DNA of 64,000 bases from an uncultured Eubacterium sp. Lineage in GTDB: Bacteria; Bacillota; Clostridia; Lachnospirales; Lachnospiraceae. The stretch lies in NCBI GenBank assembly GCA_900552795.1, contig USBB01000010.1, forward strand, positions 1-64,000, in the 5' to 3' direction. The position numbers and the translations under genes are program-made. The notes below the pieces were generated by a model. The model was given only the letters and a program-made list of their open reading frames with translations. It made no database searches and had not been told where the DNA came from. Of this stretch, positions 61,676 through 64,000 are shown in pieces; position 1 is the first letter of the stretch, and each line of letters opens with the position of its first letter.

Positions 61676-62011
61676 ATGAAACCATATATAACAGCAGAGG
61701 AAGTTATAGAAAAACAGGGAGAAAACAGCAGAACTCACAGATTTCTGACTGCAGAAAACGGATGTATAAACGGATGTGCTTCAGGCACTACAGTTTATGC
61801 TGATTATGAGTTTAGTGCACGTCCAGGATGCCATGATGATCAGGAAGGCTTTTATGTGCTTGAGGGAGAGGGCTATGCAAAGCTGGATGACTTGGAATTT
61901 CCGATTAAAAAAGGAGATTCATTTATTGCACTTCCGGGAGTTAAACATACAATTAAGACAAAAGCAGGCTCCCAGCCTGTAAAAGTTTTTTGGTTCCACA
62001 GTGGAGTTTAA
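61676..62011 (+). CDS. Cupin-domain protein
   Basis: 111-residue single cupin. Motif 1 is seen in GCHDDQEGFYVLEGEGYAKL, motif 2 in GDSFIALPGVKHTI. It lacks the KdgF-type C terminus of the other cupin in this window. It lies between GH105 and GH43, so it may bind or isomerise a sugar from pectin, but this is inference. The next gene starts 29 bases on. Confidence 0.75.
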   Translation: MKPYITAEEVIEKQGENSRTHRFLTAENGCINGCASGTTVYADYEFSARPGCHDDQEGFYVLEGEGYAKLDDLEFPIKKGDSFIALPGVKHTIKTKAGSQPVKVFWFHSGV

Positions 62012-62040
62012 AGATATTGAATATTGGAGGCGGGGAAAAT

Positions 62041-62529
62041 TTGGAAGAACTGACACAGGAACAGTTAGAAAATAAGCAGAAATGGCTTTTTAAAGAAAAT
62101 ATTCGTCTTGAGGAGTTAAGCAGACAGCTTGAAGATGAAAGAAAACTTATTGAGATACAAAAGGGCATGCTTCAAAAACAGCAGAGACGTAATATGCTTC
62201 TTAGCAAACAGCTTCAAAATCAAAAAAGTCTGTTTGACAAACAGTGGCAGATACTTGAAAGAGAAACAAGACAGCTTGCCGCTGATAAAGAACGTTTTGA
62301 GAGGGATAAGATAGTTTTTCGTGACGAGACCTACAGGGAAGCAAGGCGAAAAATGGAATATGATAAAAATGTAAATATATTTTTTAAGGGTGTGAGTGAT
62401 ACGATTTCACTTAAGAAAAGGTATAAAGATCTCGTAAAAATATTTCATCCTGACAATACATGCGGAGATACTCAGCTTATACAGTCAATATTGGAAGAAT
62501 ATGAAAAACAGAAAAGATATTATATATGA
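62041..62529 (+). CDS. Coiled-coil protein with C-terminal J-domain-like segment
   Basis: About 162 residues. Residues 1-110 are a long charged coiled coil (QLEDERKLIEIQKGMLQKQQ and on). The last 45 residues, LKKRYKDLVKIFHPDNTCGD and QSILEEYEKQKRYYI, match helices II-III of a J domain with the HPD tripeptide that activates Hsp70. Helix I is weak. The start is taken as TTG 62041 with GGAGGCGGGG just upstream; an ATG overlapping the cupin gene is rejected. It may be a DnaK cochaperone with an unknown client. Confidence 0.7.
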   Translation: MEELTQEQLENKQKWLFKENIRLEELSRQLEDERKLIEIQKGMLQKQQRRNMLLSKQLQNQKSLFDKQWQILERETRQLAADKERFERDKIVFRDETYREARRKMEYDKNVNIFFKGVSDTISLKKRYKDLVKIFHPDNTCGDTQLIQSILEEYEKQKRYYI

Positions 62530-62531
62530 GA

Positions 62532-62550
62532 ATAACAGTGTCAAAAGGTC
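62532..62550 (+). repeat. 5' fragment of the dispersed element (copy G)
   Basis: ATAACAGTGTCAAAAGGTC matches the first 19 bases of the element at all but one position. Nothing else of the element remains. Confidence 0.6.
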
Positions 62551-62685
62551 AGATTTTACTGATACAGAACTTTTGTAAAAATATTTTGTAAAAGTATGGC
62601 ATTATAAACATATATATTGTATACTTGTTATATAAATGTCAAAAGCCCATACGTCGTTTGGAGGAAACAATATGATAATGATATT

Positions 62686-62715
62686 TTGACATGTCATAAT
62701 TATAAAATATATACA
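62686..62715 (+). promoter_or_regulatory. Promoter of the GH43 gene and upstream mini-ORF
   Basis: TTGACA (62686-62691), an 18-base spacer and TATACA (62710-62715). The palindrome TGACATGTCA (62687-62696) covers the -35. Just upstream a GGAGG (62660-62664) serves ATG 62672, which opens a five-codon frame MIMIF. It could be a leader peptide of an earlier start or chance. Confidence 0.45.
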
Positions 62716-62738
62716 AAAATAAGCGGAGGAAATAAAAT

Positions 62739-64000
62739 ATGTGGTTAGCAGATTTAAATAATGGAAATTACCGTAATCCTATTCTTTATTGTGATTATTC
62801 AGACCCCGATGCAATAAGAGTCGGAGAAGATTATTTTATGATTTCATCGAGTTTTTGCAATTCGCCGGCTATGCCTCTTTTACATTCAAAAGACCTTGTA
62901 AATTGGAAAGTGGTAAATTATATACTTGATAAAATACCAGAATTCAGATATAGAAATCCTATGCATGGTTGTGGTGTGTGGGCACCTTCAATACGCTATC
63001 ATGAGGGAACATATTATGTATGCTTTCCTATGCCTGATGAAGGAATATATATGACTACGACAAAGGATCCTTTCGGAAAGTGGAGTGAGCCTGTTAATAT
63101 AAGACCGGGTGCAGGCTGGATAGACCCATGTCCATTCTGGGATGATGACGGTAAGGCATATCTTGTTGCAGGTGTTGCCAAGAGCAGAATAGGTTATAAA
63201 AGCGTTCTTAACATAGTTGAGATGAGACCAGACGGAATGGAGCTTATAGGTGATGAAATAAAAATATTCGACGGAAATCTCAATGATCAGGTGACGATTG
63301 AGGGGCCTAAAATGTATAAAAGAAATGGCTGGTATTACATTTTTGCACCGGCAGGAGGCGTAAAGACAGGCTGGCAGACAGTTTTACGCTCAAAGAACGT
63401 ATATGGTCCATATGAATACAAAGTTGTCTTAAGGCAGGGTGATTCGCCTGTTAACGGGCCGCATCAGGGAGCATGGGTTGATACCGTTACAGGACAGGAT
63501 TGGTTTTTGCATTTTCAGGATGTCTATGCAGCTGGAAGAATAGTTCATTTGCAGCCTATGCACTGGGAAAATGACTGGCCTATAATAGGTGTTAATAAGA
63601 CAGGCAATGATTATGGAGAACCTGTTATGGAATATAAGAAGCCGGATATAGGAAAGAGCGTGGAAGAGTTAGCATGTGCAGACAAATATCCGGTATGTGA
63701 GCCGGATACGAGTGATGATTTTGCTGACGGAAAGCTTGGAATGCAGTGGCAGTGGAATGCTAATTATGATGAGAGCTGGTATGAGTTTAGGGATAACAGG
63801 CTTAAGCTTAACGCAGTAAATACGACTCCGCTAAGACCTATCGGAGACTATAGAAATCTTTTGCTTCAAAAATGGCCTGCACCTGAGTTTACATGTGTGA
63901 CTAAGATGAATTTAAGCGGTATGAATGAAGCTGATATGGCGGGATATATATCGCTTGGAATGTTGTATTCAAGTATTGCAGTGCTTAAAAAAGATGGAAA
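62739..64000 (+). CDS. GH43 glycoside hydrolase, cut by the window end
   Basis: 420 codons without a stop reach the window edge. The five-bladed propeller shows the three catalytic acids: Asp in YSDPDAIRVG (base, residue about 19), Asp in WIDPCPFWDDDGKAYL and Glu in TIEGPKMYKRNGWYYI. From residue 325 (TSDDFADGKLGMQWQWNANY) starts a concanavalin-like C-terminal domain as in GH43 xylosidases/arabinofuranosidases. No signal peptide. Arabinose or xylose side chains of pectin are the likely substrate. Ribosome site GCGGAGGAA. Confidence 0.9.
   Translation, partial: MWLADLNNGNYRNPILYCDYSDPDAIRVGEDYFMISSSFCNSPAMPLLHSKDLVNWKVVNYILDKIPEFRYRNPMHGCGVWAPSIRYHEGTYYVCFPMPDEGIYMTTTKDPFGKWSEPVNIRPGAGWIDPCPFWDDDGKAYLVAGVAKSRIGYKSVLNIVEMRPDGMELIGDEIKIFDGNLNDQVTIEGPKMYKRNGWYYIFAPAGGVKTGWQTVLRSKNVYGPYEYKVVLRQGDSPVNGPHQGAWVDTVTGQDWFLHFQDVYAAGRIVHLQPMHWENDWPIIGVNKTGNDYGEPVMEYKKPDIGKSVEELACADKYPVCEPDTSDDFADGKLGMQWQWNANYDESWYEFRDNRLKLNAVNTTPLRPIGDYRNLLLQKWPAPEFTCVTKMNLSGMNEADMAGYISLGMLYSSIAVLKKDG

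Overview
The window is AT-rich, densely packed bacterial DNA with strong AGGAGG-type ribosome binding sites, TTGACA/TATAAT promoters, intrinsic terminators and a T-box leader, so it is a low-GC Firmicute. Gene content (cysS-mrnC-rlmB-sigH order, LytTR/GHKL two-component pair, CtpE-like P-type ATPase, diaminopimelate dehydrogenase, class III ribonucleotide reductase, SEC-C and DUF1846 proteins) points to an anaerobic clostridium of the Lachnospiraceae. A KdgF-type cupin, a GH105 unsaturated rhamnogalacturonyl hydrolase and a GH43 enzyme suggest a pectin user, as in Lachnospira (Eubacterium) eligens. That species guess is inference only.

Layout. 1-4.8 kb: isoprenoid (ispF), cysteine (cysE), cysS, rRNA processing (mrnC, rlmB), sigH and tRNA-Thr. 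4.8-13.9 kb is the accessory part: phased TGGTAGTCA repeats just after the tRNA, a glycosyltransferase pair, and a quorum-type locus. That locus has a LytTR regulator, a GHKL sensor kinase, paired regulator-binding repeats, two unlisted-size GG-leader peptides, a small two-helix membrane protein, an HExxH membrane protein and a two-gene ABC transporter. 14-25 kb: purA, deoC, FliD-like and SEC-C proteins, a methyltransferase, Hsp33, shikimate kinase, GlnRS, DUF2225, cold-shock protein. 24.5-29 kb: YhfC-like membrane protein coupled to a CtpE-like ATPase, then MATE. 29-37.6 kb: DUF1846, tRNA-Gly, thiD, ddh, an Mbeg1-like hydrolase, CorA, KtrB/KtrA. 37.7-46.5 kb: a 53-aa gene, a YhaO/YhaN-like (SbcD/SbcC-like) pair, a GGDEF protein, NrdR-boxed nrdD and thiC. 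46.6-51.5 kb: a PAP2-type protein and an ABC-type pair with a degenerate ATPase, followed by a beta-propeller lipid-free exoprotein and an SseB-like protein. 51.7-60 kb: kdgF, patatin, ECF S component-coaX-coaBC (pantothenate to CoA), an unknown membrane protein, and T-box-controlled thrS. 60-64 kb: GH105, cupin, a DnaJ-like coiled-coil protein and the start of a GH43 gene that runs off the window.

Two things stand out. First, the 7.9-13.9 kb locus looks like a self-contained two-peptide bacteriocin or signalling system whose exporter lacks a C39 peptidase domain and which has a membrane HExxH protein instead. Second, a family of non-coding elements (191 bp full length; five long copies, one 24-bp remnant, one fragment) with related ends, four internal hairpins and 9-bp flanking duplications sits just behind intrinsic terminators in five of six cases; one copy supplies the last 18 codons of coaBC.
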